A stretch of 64,000 nt of DNA from an uncultured Collinsella sp. (GCA_900541125.1 UQIK01000010.1:1-64000), one strand, 5' to 3'. Positions 16,438 through 24,888 are shown, numbered from the stretch's first letter. Translations and numbers: made by a program. Notes: generated from the sequence alone by a model not told the origin.

Positions 16438-16466
16438 TAGAGATTAAGGCATGCCCAAAAATCTAT
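16438..16466. repeat. Degenerate palindrome related to the 13697 terminator
   Basis: GTAGAGATTAAGGCATGCCC followed by AAAAATCTA. It is centred on GGCATGCC and shares TAGATTTTTGGG (minus strand) with 13698-13709. Confidence 0.55.
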
Positions 16467-16543
16467 GGCGCTTTAGCCTAGCAAAGTGGCAGCAGGACGC
16501 TACAATGGTTCGACGCGAAAAACTCGGCCGAAAGGATACATAT

Positions 16544-17521
16544 ATGTACCAGACGCGTAAGATCGGTGTGGTCGGCCAGGGCCACGTAGGAGCACATGTC
16601 GCCAACAGCCTGCTTATGCAGGGCATTGCCGATGAGCTGTACCTGTGCGATATCAACGAGGCCAAAGTGACGTCCGAGGTCCAGGACCTGCGCGACTCCC
16701 TTTCGTTTGTCCCGTACAACACCAAGATCGTCAACTGCTACGACCACTACGAGGAGCTGGCCTGCTGTGACGTCATCGTCAACGCTGCCGGTAAGGTCGC
16801 GCTTGCCGCTGGCAACCGCGACGGCGAGCTGTTCTTTACCACCGACGCCGCCCGCACCTTTGCCAAGCGCATCGTCGACGCCGGCTTTGACGGCATCTTC
16901 GTGAGCATCTCCAACCCCTGCGACGTCGTGTGCACCGAGCTGTGGCATCTGACCGGCTACGATCCCAAGAAGATCATCGGCTCGGGCTGCGGTCTGGACT
17001 CCGCCCGCCTGCGCACCGAGATCTCCAAGAAGGTCGGCGTGAGCCCCAAGTCCATTGACGCCTACATGATCGGCGAGCACGGCTTTAGCCAGCTTGCAGC
17101 CTTTAAGGCCGCGACCATCGCCGGCAAGAGCCTCACCGAGCTTCAGGCCGAGAACCCCGACAAGTACGCCTTCGACCACATGGAAGTCGAGGAACTCGCA
17201 CGCAAAGGCGGCTATGTGACCTACCAGGGCAAGCAGTGCACCGAGTACGCCGTCGCCAACTCCGCCGCGCGCGTCTGCGCCGCCGTGCTGCACAATGAGC
17301 ACGCCGTGCTTTCGGCATCCACGCTCATGACCGGCCAGTATGGCGAGGAGGGCATCTTCACCTCCCTGCCGTGCGTGATCGGTGCCGAGGGCGTCGAGGA
17401 GGTCTACACGCTCGACCTGTCCGAGCACGAGCTCGAGGGCTTCCACAAGAGCTGCCAGCACATCCGCGACAACATCGCCCAGCTCGACTGGTGGGACGCC
17501 GAGGCATACGACGCGAAGTAG
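16544..17521 (+). CDS. L-2-hydroxyacid (hydroxyisocaproate/lactate-type) dehydrogenase
   Basis: 325 residues of the LDH/MDH superfamily: Rossmann motif G11-x-G13-xx-G16 ('GQGHVG'), D152 and R155 ('LDSARL'), and catalytic H179 ('GEHG'). Where lactate dehydrogenases have the specificity loop with Gln102 or Arg102, this protein reads 'AAGKVALAAGNRDGELFF', closest to L-2-hydroxyisocaproate dehydrogenases. It probably reduces 2-oxo acids to regenerate NAD+. The ATG at 16544 has AAAGGA 7 bases upstream. A strong terminator follows. Confidence 0.85.
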   Translation: MYQTRKIGVVGQGHVGAHVANSLLMQGIADELYLCDINEAKVTSEVQDLRDSLSFVPYNTKIVNCYDHYEELACCDVIVNAAGKVALAAGNRDGELFFTTDAARTFAKRIVDAGFDGIFVSISNPCDVVCTELWHLTGYDPKKIIGSGCGLDSARLRTEISKKVGVSPKSIDAYMIGEHGFSQLAAFKAATIAGKSLTELQAENPDKYAFDHMEVEELARKGGYVTYQGKQCTEYAVANSAARVCAAVLHNEHAVLSASTLMTGQYGEEGIFTSLPCVIGAEGVEEVYTLDLSEHELEGFHKSCQHIRDNIAQLDWWDAEAYDAK

Positions 17522-17562
17522 GCCGCCGGCTGCCGCAACCTTGCGAATCTAAGCGCGATACT

Positions 17563-17603
17563 AAGCGGGCCGCGCCGGAAATCCCCGGCGCGGCCCGCTT
17601 TTT
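17563..17603 (+). terminator. Intrinsic terminator of the hydroxyacid dehydrogenase gene
   Basis: A GC-rich stem (AGCGGGCCGCGCCGG with CCGGCGCGGCCCGCT) and a small loop are followed by TTTTT. Confidence 0.93.
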
Positions 17604-17652
17604 GACTCACACGGCACGCTTGCGAATCGAAGGTAAATACTTTTCCCGTTAC

Positions 17653-18621
17653 CTAGTACTGCTCGATGCCCATGTAGCGACGAATCTCGGGGCTGTGATC
17701 GAACACCTTGCCGCGTGCGGCGCGCAGCTCGCAGCTCATGTTGTAGAAGAAGATCGGCTCCAGGTACGAACGCACGCTGGCGGGCACGTCGCCTACGCCG
17801 TACTCGAGCGCGTCGAGCACCATAATCGTGTCGGTGTGCGTGTTGAGGAACGCCAGCGCGCGCTCCTCCATGGGGCGGCACTCGCCCGATCCGAGCTGCA
17901 CAAAGTAGAACACGCCGGGCTCGGTAGCCTCGAAAGGACCGTGGAAATACTCACCGGAGTGAATGTAGCAGCAGTGCTGCCACTGCATCTCCATGAGCGA
18001 GCAGATGGCCATGGCGTAGGTCTGGCTAAAGTTGGGGCCGGAGCCCAGGATATAGAAGAACTTGTGCTGCTGGCAGAGCTCGGCAAAGCGGGCGCCCAGC
18101 TCGGCGTTGACCTTCTCGCGGGCGGCGGGCAGCAGCGCGTCCATCTGCTCAAGGCCGGCGTACATGTCGGCGAGCGCCTCGTAGCCCTCCTGCTGGTCGA
18201 GCAACTCGGCGGCGATCAGAGCGCCGATGCCCTGCGGCACCTCGGCCTGCGACACACCCTCACCCCACGGATAGACCCAGGTGGTCCACTTGCCGTTATC
18301 GATCTTGGAGCCCTCGCAGTCGGTGAGGGCAATGACCTCGGCGCCGGCTGCCAGCGCCATCTCGCAACCGTCGACGACCTCCTGCGTGTTGCCGCTGTGG
18401 CTGCAGGCAATGACGAGCGACTTCTCGCCAAGGCTCTTGGGGGCCATCAGGCAAAACTCGCGCGCCGTGTAGACCGTCGAGGTAAACGTGGTTGCCTCGC
18501 GCTTGAGCAGCTCGTTGGCCGGCATCAGGTCGATCATCGAACCGCCGCAGGCGATCCAAAAGACGTTCTCAATCTTGCCCTTGCGCTCGATAATTTCCTG
18601 AACCAGATCATGTGCGTTCAT
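17653..18621 (-). CDS. SIS-domain sugar isomerase/deglycase, paralogue 1
   Basis: 322 residues with two SIS domains. Sugar-phosphate loops are visible at 'ACGGSMIDLMPA' and 'CSHSGNTQE' in the first and 'LGSGPNFSQTYA' in the second. The motif 'SGEYFHGPFE' carries Glu and His that serve catalysis in FrlB/GfrE/GfrF-type deglycases, which split phosphorylated Amadori products into glucose-6-phosphate and an amine. The lysyl or other amine partner cannot be read from sequence. It is downstream of gntR-1, with two GTTCTAT operators between them. Two paralogues lie at 24989 and 30373. It is not GlmS, as no glutaminase domain is present. Confidence 0.82.
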   Translation of the reverse strand: MNAHDLVQEIIERKGKIENVFWIACGGSMIDLMPANELLKREATTFTSTVYTAREFCLMAPKSLGEKSLVIACSHSGNTQEVVDGCEMALAAGAEVIALTDCEGSKIDNGKWTTWVYPWGEGVSQAEVPQGIGALIAAELLDQQEGYEALADMYAGLEQMDALLPAAREKVNAELGARFAELCQQHKFFYILGSGPNFSQTYAMAICSLMEMQWQHCCYIHSGEYFHGPFEATEPGVFYFVQLGSGECRPMEERALAFLNTHTDTIMVLDALEYGVGDVPASVRSYLEPIFFYNMSCELRAARGKVFDHSPEIRRYMGIEQY

Positions 18622-18677
18622 GGTGATACTCCTCCTTGTGTGGCGGTTTTGAACGACGACAGCTCTTACCTGCGGTC

Positions 18678-18694
18678 GTTCTATGTTGTCCTAT
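18678..18694. promoter_or_regulatory. Probable GntR-1 operator, site A
   Basis: GTTCTATGTTGTCCTAT, a direct repeat of the half-site (G/T)TYCTAT. It lies about 57 bp upstream of the SIS-1 start and overlaps a CTATAAATAG -10-like stretch on the minus strand. Confidence 0.5.
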
Positions 18695-18739
18695 TTATAG
18701 CACGCACGACGACGCACGTGAAGTCATTTCACCAAACTT

Positions 18740-18756
18740 GTTCTATGTTGTTCTAT
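18740..18756. promoter_or_regulatory. Probable GntR-1 operator, site B
   Basis: GTTCTATGTTGTTCTAT, 16 of 17 identical to site A and 62 bp away, about six helical turns. It ends 9 bp from the gntR-1 stop codon. The pair could support looping or cooperative repression of SIS-1. Confidence 0.5.
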
Positions 18757-18765
18757 CTGTGGACG

Positions 18766-19524
18766 TTAGATGTCGAACACGTAACGCGAGCCCACGATCT
18801 TTTGGCGTCCGAGCAGCAAGGGCCGCTCGTCCTCATCGGTAAAGTACGCCTCCATATAGAAGAGCGGTTCGCCGACCGGCACCTCCAGCAGCGAGGCCAC
18901 CTGAGCATCGGCAAGCGCAATCTCCACGGTACAAGGATCGGACTTGAGCGGCGCGCGGCCCGAATGCTCGGCAACGAGCGCAAAGATGGAATTGTCCGTG
19001 AGGTCCTTGTCGGCAAGCGTCTGCAGATAGGGATGGTCGGCCAGTACAAAGGCATTGTTCTCGAGCATGACGGGCACGCCGTCTGCCGTGCGCACGCGCT
19101 CGACAACGATGAGCTCGCAGCCGGGTTCCACCCCAAAAAACGCCGCGTCCTCGCGTGTCGCCGCGACCACCGTGCGCGACACCAGGCGTGCTCCGGCTAC
19201 CATGTCATTGGCAGCGCAACCCTCGGAAAAGCTCTGAACGTCACCCTTCTGGACAATCTTGCGTTTGAGCTTGGGCGCGCACACAAACGTGCCCCTCCCC
19301 TGCTGGCGGTTGAGATACCCCGCGCGCGACAGCTCCTCGACGGCGCGGCGCACGGTGATGCGTCCCACGCCGTAGTACTTCGCGAGCTCCATCTCGGAAG
19401 GAATGCGCGAGCCGGATGCGTACACGCCACGCGCGATCTCGCCTTTTAGGTCGTCCATTACCTGCTGGTACAGCGGCACGGCGGACACCTCAGTGCGCTC
19501 GGTTTTATCGTCGGATGCCATCAT
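18766..19524 (-). CDS. GntR/HutC-family regulator with UTRA domain (GntR-1)
   Basis: About 252 residues. The N-terminal winged helix is 'PLYQQVMDDLKGEIARGVYA' with the recognition part 'YGVGRITVRRAVEEL' and the wing 'GRGTFV'. The C-terminal UTRA domain is effector-binding ('VERVRTADGVPVMLENNAFV', ending in 'GRQKIVGSRYVFDI'). It should sense a sugar phosphate and control the adjacent SIS-1 gene. The start overlaps the recQ stop codon by one base; a second ATG at 19521 is spaced slightly better from GGAG, so either may be used. It is close in sequence to GntR-2. Confidence 0.9.
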   Translation of the reverse strand: MMASDDKTERTEVSAVPLYQQVMDDLKGEIARGVYASGSRIPSEMELAKYYGVGRITVRRAVEELSRAGYLNRQQGRGTFVCAPKLKRKIVQKGDVQSFSEGCAANDMVAGARLVSRTVVAATREDAAFFGVEPGCELIVVERVRTADGVPVMLENNAFVLADHPYLQTLADKDLTDNSIFALVAEHSGRAPLKSDPCTVEIALADAQVASLLEVPVGEPLFYMEAYFTDEDERPLLLGRQKIVGSRYVFDI

Positions 19525-21506
19525 TACGCTCCATCCCGTGCATGCTCGGACTCAAACTCTTCAATCGCCGCCATAAACTGCTCGCCAAAGGCGTCGGCCT
19601 TTTTCTCGCCAATGCCGTTGACCTGGACAAGCTCGTCGCGCGTCTGCGGGCGTAGACGGCACAGACCGCGCAGGGCCTTGTCGGAAAAGACCATGTACGG
19701 CGCCATCTCCAGTTCGGTCGAAATCTCCTTGCGCAGGGCACGCAGGCGCTCGAACAACTCGGCATCGTCGCCCACGCGCGGACGCTGATCCAGCTCGGCC
19801 TCCTCGCGCAGCAGATCCACCGCACGGCGGGCGCGGGCCGAGGCCTTGCGCTTGGACGCGCGACGCTTAACGGTAAAGGCAAACGCCTCGTCCTCGACCT
19901 CGCCGGCACGCGGGCCCAGTCCCACGACCGGGTACTGCCCCTGCGAGGTAGCCAGATAACCGCGGCCGCACAGCTGGCCGATAATATCCTTGATGCGCCC
20001 AACCGATTCACTCGACAGCTCACCGTAGCCGCGGTCCTCGTCCAGATGCATCTGGCGAATGCGCTCGGTGTTGCCGCCGTGGAGCACGTCGGCGATGAGC
20101 GACTTGCCAAAACGCATGGGACGCGTGGCCACATAGCGCACGGCGGCGCGGGCCATATCGGTGACGTCCTCGACCTCGAACTGCGTGAGGCAGTTGCTGC
20201 AGTTGCCGCAGCCCTCGGCCTCGTCCATGGCGGCGCTGCCCGCACCCGCCGCAGCCGCATGCTCGGCCGCGGCCTCGTCGCCAAAGTAGCGCAGCATGTA
20301 TTCGCGCAGGCAGCCGGTGGTATTGCAGTAGCCCTCCATCTGGCTGAGCAGACGATATCGATTCTGGAGCGCCCACGCGCGCTGCTCGTCGTCGAGCGCC
20401 TCATCGGCGGCATCGCCGCGATCGATCAGAAAGCGACGCATGCGAAAATCGTTGCCGTTCCACAGCAGGTGGCAGCTGGCCGGGTCGCCATCGCGGCCGG
20501 CGCGACCTGCCTCCTGGTAGTAGGCCTCGATGCTCTCGGGCACGTTGTTGTGGATCACGTAGCGCACGTTGGGCTTGTCTATGCCCATGCCAAAGGCGTT
20601 GGTGGCAACCATCACCTGGATATCGTCGTCGATAAAGGCGCGCTGGCTTTGGCGGCGGGCGTCGTTGCCCATGCCGGCATGGTAGCGGCCAACACGAATG
20701 CCGCTGGGGCCCAGCGCCTCGGCAAGCTCGCCTGCCAGTGCATCGACCGTCTTGCGGGTCGAGCAATACACGATGCCGCTCTCGCCCGAATGCGCGATCA
20801 CATAGTCGCGCACCCACGCTGCCTTGGCCTTATCGCCCATCTCCTCGCAGCCAAAGTAGAGGTTCTTGCGATCAAAGCCCGTCACCACCGTCGCAGGGTT
20901 TTGCAGGCCGAGCATCTGCTGGATATCCGCGCGCACACGCTCGGTCGCCGTAGCGGTAAAGGCCGCCACAATGGGGCGCTGCGGCAGCGAATCGATGAAC
21001 TCGCGAATCTGCAGGTAGGCGGGGCGGAAATCCTGCCCCCACTGGCTCACGCAGTGGGCCTCGTCAATAGCCACGAGTGGCACGCCAATGCCACCGTCCG
21101 CCGCGGCCTCCTGCGCAAAGGCTAAAAAGCGAGGCTCGAGCAGGCGCTCGGGTGCCACGTACATAAGCTGGTAGCGACCCTCACGCGCCCGCTTGAACAC
21201 GGTGTTTTGCTGGGCCGGAGTAAGGCTGGAGTTGAGATAGCTGGGCCGCGCACCCGCCGCGAGCAACGCACGGGTCTGGTCCTCCATAAGCGACAGCAGC
21301 GGACTCACCACAAAGGTGATGCCGGGCAGCATGAGCGCGGGCACCTGGTAGCAAATGGACTTGCCGGCGCCCGTGGGCATAACACCCAGCGCATCGCGAC
21401 CGGCAAGGATCGCATCGACCATGCGGTCCTGTCCCGGGCGAAACGAGGTGTAGCCAAAATAGGCGCCGAGCGTGTCGAGCGCCATCTGCTGCATGTTATC
21501 GGTCAT
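19524..21506 (-). CDS. recQ: ATP-dependent DNA helicase RecQ
   Basis: 660 residues. Unwinds 3'-5' in recombination and fork repair. Walker A is PTGAGKS (44-50) and the DEAH box D148-H151 is followed by the aromatic-rich loop 'CVSQWGQDFRP'. The RecQ zinc-binding region has cysteines at 'CNTTGC' and 'CGNCSNC', separated by an Ala-rich insertion. A winged helix ('VLHGGNTERIRQMH') and a C-terminal HRDC domain (~570-650) follow. The ATG at 21506 has AGGAAA upstream. It overlaps gntR-1, so the regulator is translated from the recQ message, at least in part. Confidence 0.96.
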   Translation of the reverse strand: MTDNMQQMALDTLGAYFGYTSFRPGQDRMVDAILAGRDALGVMPTGAGKSICYQVPALMLPGITFVVSPLLSLMEDQTRALLAAGARPSYLNSSLTPAQQNTVFKRAREGRYQLMYVAPERLLEPRFLAFAQEAAADGGIGVPLVAIDEAHCVSQWGQDFRPAYLQIREFIDSLPQRPIVAAFTATATERVRADIQQMLGLQNPATVVTGFDRKNLYFGCEEMGDKAKAAWVRDYVIAHSGESGIVYCSTRKTVDALAGELAEALGPSGIRVGRYHAGMGNDARRQSQRAFIDDDIQVMVATNAFGMGIDKPNVRYVIHNNVPESIEAYYQEAGRAGRDGDPASCHLLWNGNDFRMRRFLIDRGDAADEALDDEQRAWALQNRYRLLSQMEGYCNTTGCLREYMLRYFGDEAAAEHAAAAGAGSAAMDEAEGCGNCSNCLTQFEVEDVTDMARAAVRYVATRPMRFGKSLIADVLHGGNTERIRQMHLDEDRGYGELSSESVGRIKDIIGQLCGRGYLATSQGQYPVVGLGPRAGEVEDEAFAFTVKRRASKRKASARARRAVDLLREEAELDQRPRVGDDAELFERLRALRKEISTELEMAPYMVFSDKALRGLCRLRPQTRDELVQVNGIGEKKADAFGEQFMAAIEEFESEHARDGA

Positions 21507-21613
21507 GGTTTCCTAACGTCCAAGTCATCTGCCGCCGATTATACGCCGCCACGCGGACCAGCGTTGCACGGCTGCCGGCCACGGGCGATGCAATCCGAAG
21601 GGAACGGTAGTCA

Positions 21614-21657
21614 TTGGGGACGTTCTTGAATGACTAGTCGTTTAAGAACGTCCCCAA
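21614..21657. repeat. 44-bp palindrome TTGGGGAC...GTCCCCAA, copy 1
   Basis: Arms TTGGGGACGTTCTTGAATGA and TCGTTTAAGAACGTCCCCAA meet at CTAG. The only two departures from symmetry become G-U pairs in RNA. The perfect version is at 30151-30194 and related arms occur at 60661-60777. Confidence 0.88.
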
Positions 21658-21691
21658 TAAGCAATCTCTTGACAAGCGCGGAAACCCCGCA

Positions 21692-21897
21692 GGTTGAGCA
21701 TAAGTCAGCGAAAACGCCCCTAAGCGAGCAAGGTGACGCGAAAGAGGAGGGAAGCGTACTTCGGTACGCGACCGACGATTGAACGTCAGATTGCCGCTTA
21801 GGGGCGTTTGCAGCGTCGACCGGTCCGCCGTTCGTTAGAACGGCGGAACCAAAGGCGCAGCGTCGAGCCGTTACGCGGTTTGGTAAAACCGCGTAAC
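21692..21897 (-). repeat. Stop-codon-anchored structured element, copy 2 (candidate RNA)
   Basis: Begins directly at the gntR-2 stop codon with a perfect 12-bp hairpin (arms GTTACGCGGTTT/AAACCGCGTAAC, loop TACC), then GCTCGACGCTGC. Stem P1 pairs 21712-21726 with 21795-21809 (15 bp). Inside it is hairpin P2 (21754-21769, GCGTAC/GTACGC around TTCG on the plus strand). Between the stems are the conserved blocks GCAAGGTG and TTGAACGTCAGATTG, and the far end is GGTTGAGCATAAGTCAGCG. This copy has an extra insertion with a 9-bp hairpin (TCCGCCGTTC/GAACGGCGGA) and a second GCAGCGTCGA. P1 and P2 differ in sequence from copy 3 but still pair. Confidence 0.75.
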
Positions 21898-22617
21898 TTA
21901 CATGACCATAACGTAGCGCGATCCCACGTAGTACTGCTTACCCATCAGGACCGGCTCGCCATTGGGGCCCGTGAAGCCGGCACGCAGGTTGAGCAGCGGA
22001 TCGTGCGGAGCAATGCCCAGCTCGGCCGCCTGCTCGGTATTGGCACGAACGGCCTCGACCGTGCGGTAGTCAACCGAGACAATCGGCGTTCCGCCAACAC
22101 GCTCGACCTCGGCAAAAATCGACTTGTCCTCAAGATCGGCCGTCAACAGCTCACGGTAGGCGTCAAACGGCACAAAGATGTTCTCCTCAAAGATGGGCTC
22201 GCCGTCGGCTGTACGCACGCGCTTAATATGCAGCAGCAGCGCGTCCTTCTGCAGGCCAAAGAACTCCATCTCGTTTTGACGTGCCGGCACAATCTGGCGA
22301 TCGACCACATGTGCGCCCGCCTTCATGCCATTATCGGCACACAGCGCGGTAAACGTCTGCAGCGTCGAAGCGTGGAACTGGCGGTTGATGTGCGGCGTGG
22401 AGACAAAGGTGCCACGGCCCTGCTGCTTAACCAGGTAGCCATCGGAGCACAGCTCCTCGACGGCGCGGCGCACCGTAATGCGGCTCACGTCGTACTGCTC
22501 GGCTAGCTCAAGCTCGGACGGAATACGCTCCTTGGGTGCATAAACACCTTTCTCGATCGCATCCTTGATTTCGTCGTAAATCTGCTGGTAAAGCGGTGCA
22601 TTTTTGGGCGCAGGCAT
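21898..22617 (-). CDS. GntR/HutC-family regulator with UTRA domain (GntR-2)
   Basis: 239 residues. The N-terminal winged helix 'PLYQQIYDEIKDAIEKGVYA' has the recognition helix 'YDVSRITVRRAVEEL' and the wing 'GRGTFVS'. The UTRA effector domain ('HIKRVRTADGEPIFEENIFV') ends in 'GKQYYVGSRYVMVM'. It is the likely regulator of the mannose-family PTS and SIS-2 operon, because its own upstream region carries the same ACGT-N5-ACGT motif found before that operon and before the EamA exporter. The ribosome binding site is weak. The stop codon touches the structured element. Confidence 0.9.
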   Translation of the reverse strand: MPAPKNAPLYQQIYDEIKDAIEKGVYAPKERIPSELELAEQYDVSRITVRRAVEELCSDGYLVKQQGRGTFVSTPHINRQFHASTLQTFTALCADNGMKAGAHVVDRQIVPARQNEMEFFGLQKDALLLHIKRVRTADGEPIFEENIFVPFDAYRELLTADLEDKSIFAEVERVGGTPIVSVDYRTVEAVRANTEQAAELGIAPHDPLLNLRAGFTGPNGEPVLMGKQYYVGSRYVMVM

Positions 22618-22654
22618 ATCTAATCACTCTTATCGAAATATCGAAATAACTAAT

Positions 22655-22667
22655 ACGTATATAACGT
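22655..22667. promoter_or_regulatory. Predicted GntR-2 operator at gntR-2
   Basis: ACGT-ATATA-ACGT, 38 bp upstream of the start codon in an A/T-rich stretch. It matches 28805-28817 and 30078-30090 in half-sites and spacing. Confidence 0.6.
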
Positions 22668-22709
22668 CTAGTTTCATATTACCTCATAATGATAAAACGA
22701 TACACCCTC

Positions 22710-22753
22710 CCTACCAAAAAGCGACAGCTTCATTTTGGTAGGTTTTATCTGGG
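22710..22753 (+). repeat. CCTACCAAAA/TTTTGGTAGG palindromic repeat, copy b
   Basis: Ten-base perfect arms CCTACCAAAA (22710-22719) and TTTTGGTAGG (22733-22742), followed by TTTTATCTGGG. It lies between the end of the yitT-like gene and gntR-2. Confidence 0.85.
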
Positions 22754-22836
22754 CAAACGAGAGCCTCTCGAAAGCAACGGGGCTTTCGGGGGGCTCGTTC
22801 GGATGGGTTGCGCAGGACCGGCAAAATGCCAATACC

Positions 22837-23844
22837 CTACTTGCCGTCGTCCTGCTGCAGACTGTCCTGTTCGCTGAGGCGCGCCTGCCTGCTGGCCATG
22901 CGTGCGGGCTTGTCGGGATCGGGAACGGCCGTGGGCATGGGCTCGTCGACATGACCACCCCACCAGCCGCCCACAAAGTTGAGCGTGTGGAACACATTGA
23001 TCACGGCGCCGGGATCAACGTCGCACACCAGCTTGATAATGTCCTGACTCTCGTAGGTCGAGACAACGGTGTTCAGCAGGTACATCTTTTCGCGGCTATA
23101 TCCGCCGACGACCTCGGCGCAGCTAATGCCGTGCTGAAAATGGTTTACGTAGGCAGTCATGACCTCGTCTGCCTTACGCGTCGTGATCTGCAGCGTCACG
23201 CGATCGTAGCGACGATAGAAACTGTCGATGGTCTTGGTCGAAATAAACTGGAACACGATGGAATACGCCGCCTTGTCCCAGCCAAACATAAAGCCAAAGA
23301 TCGCCAGGATAAAGCAGTTGAAACCAAAGATGACGCCCCAGATGGTCTTGCCCGTGTGGTTGGAAACCCACAGCGCGATAAAGTCGGTGCCGCCGGTGGA
23401 TGCGCCGGATTTAAGTGCGATGGCAGCGCCCAGACCCGAGACCACGCCGCCAAAAATGATGAGCATGATCTTGTCGCCCAAAAATGGAGCGAAGTGAAAG
23501 ACGTTGAGGAACAGCGACGAGAGCACGACCTGCATCATCGAGAAGATGACGAAGCGCTTGCTAATGCCGCTCCAGCATAGGAGCGCCACGGGGATGTTGA
23601 GCGCGAGCATACCGAGCGAAATATCGATGTGAACGCCACCCAGCGAGGTAACGCGATCGAGCAGGACCGCAACGCCGGTAAGACCGCTCGGAAGCAGGTC
23701 GGCGGGCTGAATGAACGCCTGGATCAGGAATGTCTGGAGAACGGCGGAAATCGTGACCGCCACGGTAGTAATGGCGCGGCGGACGATGGTAAGGCGGCCG
23801 AGCACGAGCACGCGGTCCGTGAGCTGATCGATGGCGTTCGCCAC
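22837..23844 (-). CDS. YitT-family membrane protein
   Basis: 335 residues. About five to six hydrophobic helices at the N-terminal two thirds include 'IQPADLLPSGLTGVAVLLD' and 'GGVVSGLGAAIALKSGASTGGTDFIAL', the latter a family signature. A cytoplasmic DUF2179 (ACT-like) domain follows ('DRVTLQITTRKADEVMTAYVNH' region). The charged C-terminal tail is unusual in length. The substrate is unknown. A GTG start at 23844 was chosen because AAAGGAG sits 6 bases upstream; the open frame continues to a TTG at 23865 that would overlap that site. Confidence 0.88.
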   Translation of the reverse strand: MANAIDQLTDRVLVLGRLTIVRRAITTVAVTISAVLQTFLIQAFIQPADLLPSGLTGVAVLLDRVTSLGGVHIDISLGMLALNIPVALLCWSGISKRFVIFSMMQVVLSSLFLNVFHFAPFLGDKIMLIIFGGVVSGLGAAIALKSGASTGGTDFIALWVSNHTGKTIWGVIFGFNCFILAIFGFMFGWDKAAYSIVFQFISTKTIDSFYRRYDRVTLQITTRKADEVMTAYVNHFQHGISCAEVVGGYSREKMYLLNTVVSTYESQDIIKLVCDVDPGAVINVFHTLNFVGGWWGGHVDEPMPTAVPDPDKPARMASRQARLSEQDSLQQDDGK

Positions 23845-23982
23845 GCGGGCTCCTTTCGAAGGCAAATCTGGTTGTGAGGCATGTCGGCGATTGTAGCACG
23901 GAGCATGCGGGGGCGCTTCAATTCACCCTCCCTCGACAACCAAAGCGGGACCAGCAACCCCACGACCAAAGGCCCAAATAAC

Positions 23983-24101
23983 AAGTGAGTAGACTTTACG
24001 CGACCTGCAGAGCACACCCAAAACCGCCACCCCTGTGACCTGCGGTTTTACTAGAGCAGATGCGCTTTGTGCTCGTCTTGCACCAAAAAGTCTACTCACT
24101 T
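23983..24101. repeat. Nested inverted-repeat element (15-bp outer arms)
   Basis: Outer arms AAGTGAGTAGACTTT (23983-23997) and AAAGTCTACTCACTT (24087-24101) are perfect. Inside, GAGCACA pairs with TGTGCTC, and AAAACCGC with GCGGTTTT. The three nested stems give a compact cruciform or RNA fold filling most of the gap between the HAD and yitT-like genes. No gene is visible in this 354-bp interval. Confidence 0.7.
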
Positions 24102-24198
24102 AGTCCGAATCGAAGCCAAACGGATCCAAATAGATGACAAATTAAGCCAATCCGCAGCAAAAGACGCGTGAATCAGTGCTTCTCGCGGCGGATTGACG

Positions 24199-24828
24199 CT
24201 ACAAAGCGGCCAAAATGTCGGTCAGATTATCGATAACGGCATCGGCTCGCGATTGATCGAGGTTGACACCCTCGTGCGGACGCAGCGCCAGGACGCGGGC
24301 GCCGGAGCGCTTACCAGCCTCGATGCCCAAAGGCGAATCCTCGATAACCAGGCACTCGGCAGGCTCCACCCCCAGTGCCTCCATGGCACGCAGGTAGATC
24401 TCGGGGTCGGGCTTAAACGCACTGCACTCGTGACCGCTGATGGTGTAGTCCAGCACGTCGGGGATACCGGCAATCTCCACCAGCTCGTCGATCAACTCGC
24501 GATAGGACGAGCTCGCGATGGCACACTTCACGCCGCGCTCGTGCAGTGCGCGCATCACCGGCTCCGTCTGCTCGTTGAGCAGCTCGGCATACGGAACGGG
24601 ATGGTCCGGGCTATAGACCTGCTTGTACTCCACGCGCAGACGCTCGCGCAGCTCAACATCGTCGGGCACCAGCGCCTCCCAAATGGCCGGCTCGTTAGAC
24701 CCCGAAAGATCGGGGATCTCGTCAAAGTGGAACCCCTTCTCCTCCATAAACGCCACGCGACGACGGTTGTAGAACCACTCGGTATCGACCAGCACGCCGT
24801 CCATGTCAAACAGCACTGCTTTGATCAT
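24199..24828 (-). CDS. HAD-superfamily phosphatase/phosphoglucomutase-like hydrolase
   Basis: 209 residues. HAD motif I is FDMDGVLVDTE (nucleophile D and acid/base D), followed by an alpha-helical cap. Motif II is 'CAIASSS', the lysine motif III 'AFKPDPEIY', and motif IV 'LVIEDSPLGIEAG'. The pattern is that of beta-phosphoglucomutase-like and sugar-phosphate phosphatases. It is plausibly linked to the neighbouring sugar-amine cluster, though it does not share an operon with the PTS genes. The ATG at 24828 is spaced correctly from GGGAGG; a nearer upstream ATG overlaps the ribosome binding site. A palindromic repeat sits immediately upstream. Confidence 0.88.
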   Translation of the reverse strand: MIKAVLFDMDGVLVDTEWFYNRRRVAFMEEKGFHFDEIPDLSGSNEPAIWEALVPDDVELRERLRVEYKQVYSPDHPVPYAELLNEQTEPVMRALHERGVKCAIASSSYRELIDELVEIAGIPDVLDYTISGHECSAFKPDPEIYLRAMEALGVEPAECLVIEDSPLGIEAGKRSGARVLALRPHEGVNLDQSRADAVIDNLTDILAAL

Positions 24829-24840
24829 ACGCATCTCCTC

Positions 24841-24888
24841 CCACCTGCCAAAAAGGGACAGGTTTATTTTGGTGGGTTTTATCTGGGG
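24841..24888 (+). repeat. CCAAAA/TTTTGG palindromic repeat, copy c
   Basis: CCACCTGCCAAAAAGGGACA begins the copy and TTTTGGTGGGTTTTATCTGG ends it. The AGGGACAGGTTTA spacer is identical to copy a. Confidence 0.82.

Noticed and set aside
15407..16450. SAM or T-box riboswitch before metAA
   Set aside because: The ~110 bp upstream lacks the conserved S-box/T-box segments and any antiterminator pair; only a degenerate palindrome is present.
21692..21897. Stop-codon element as an ordinary intrinsic terminator or riboswitch
   Set aside because: It lacks a T-run after its stems, is longer than a terminator, lies 3' of genes, and its conserved blocks match no riboswitch I know.
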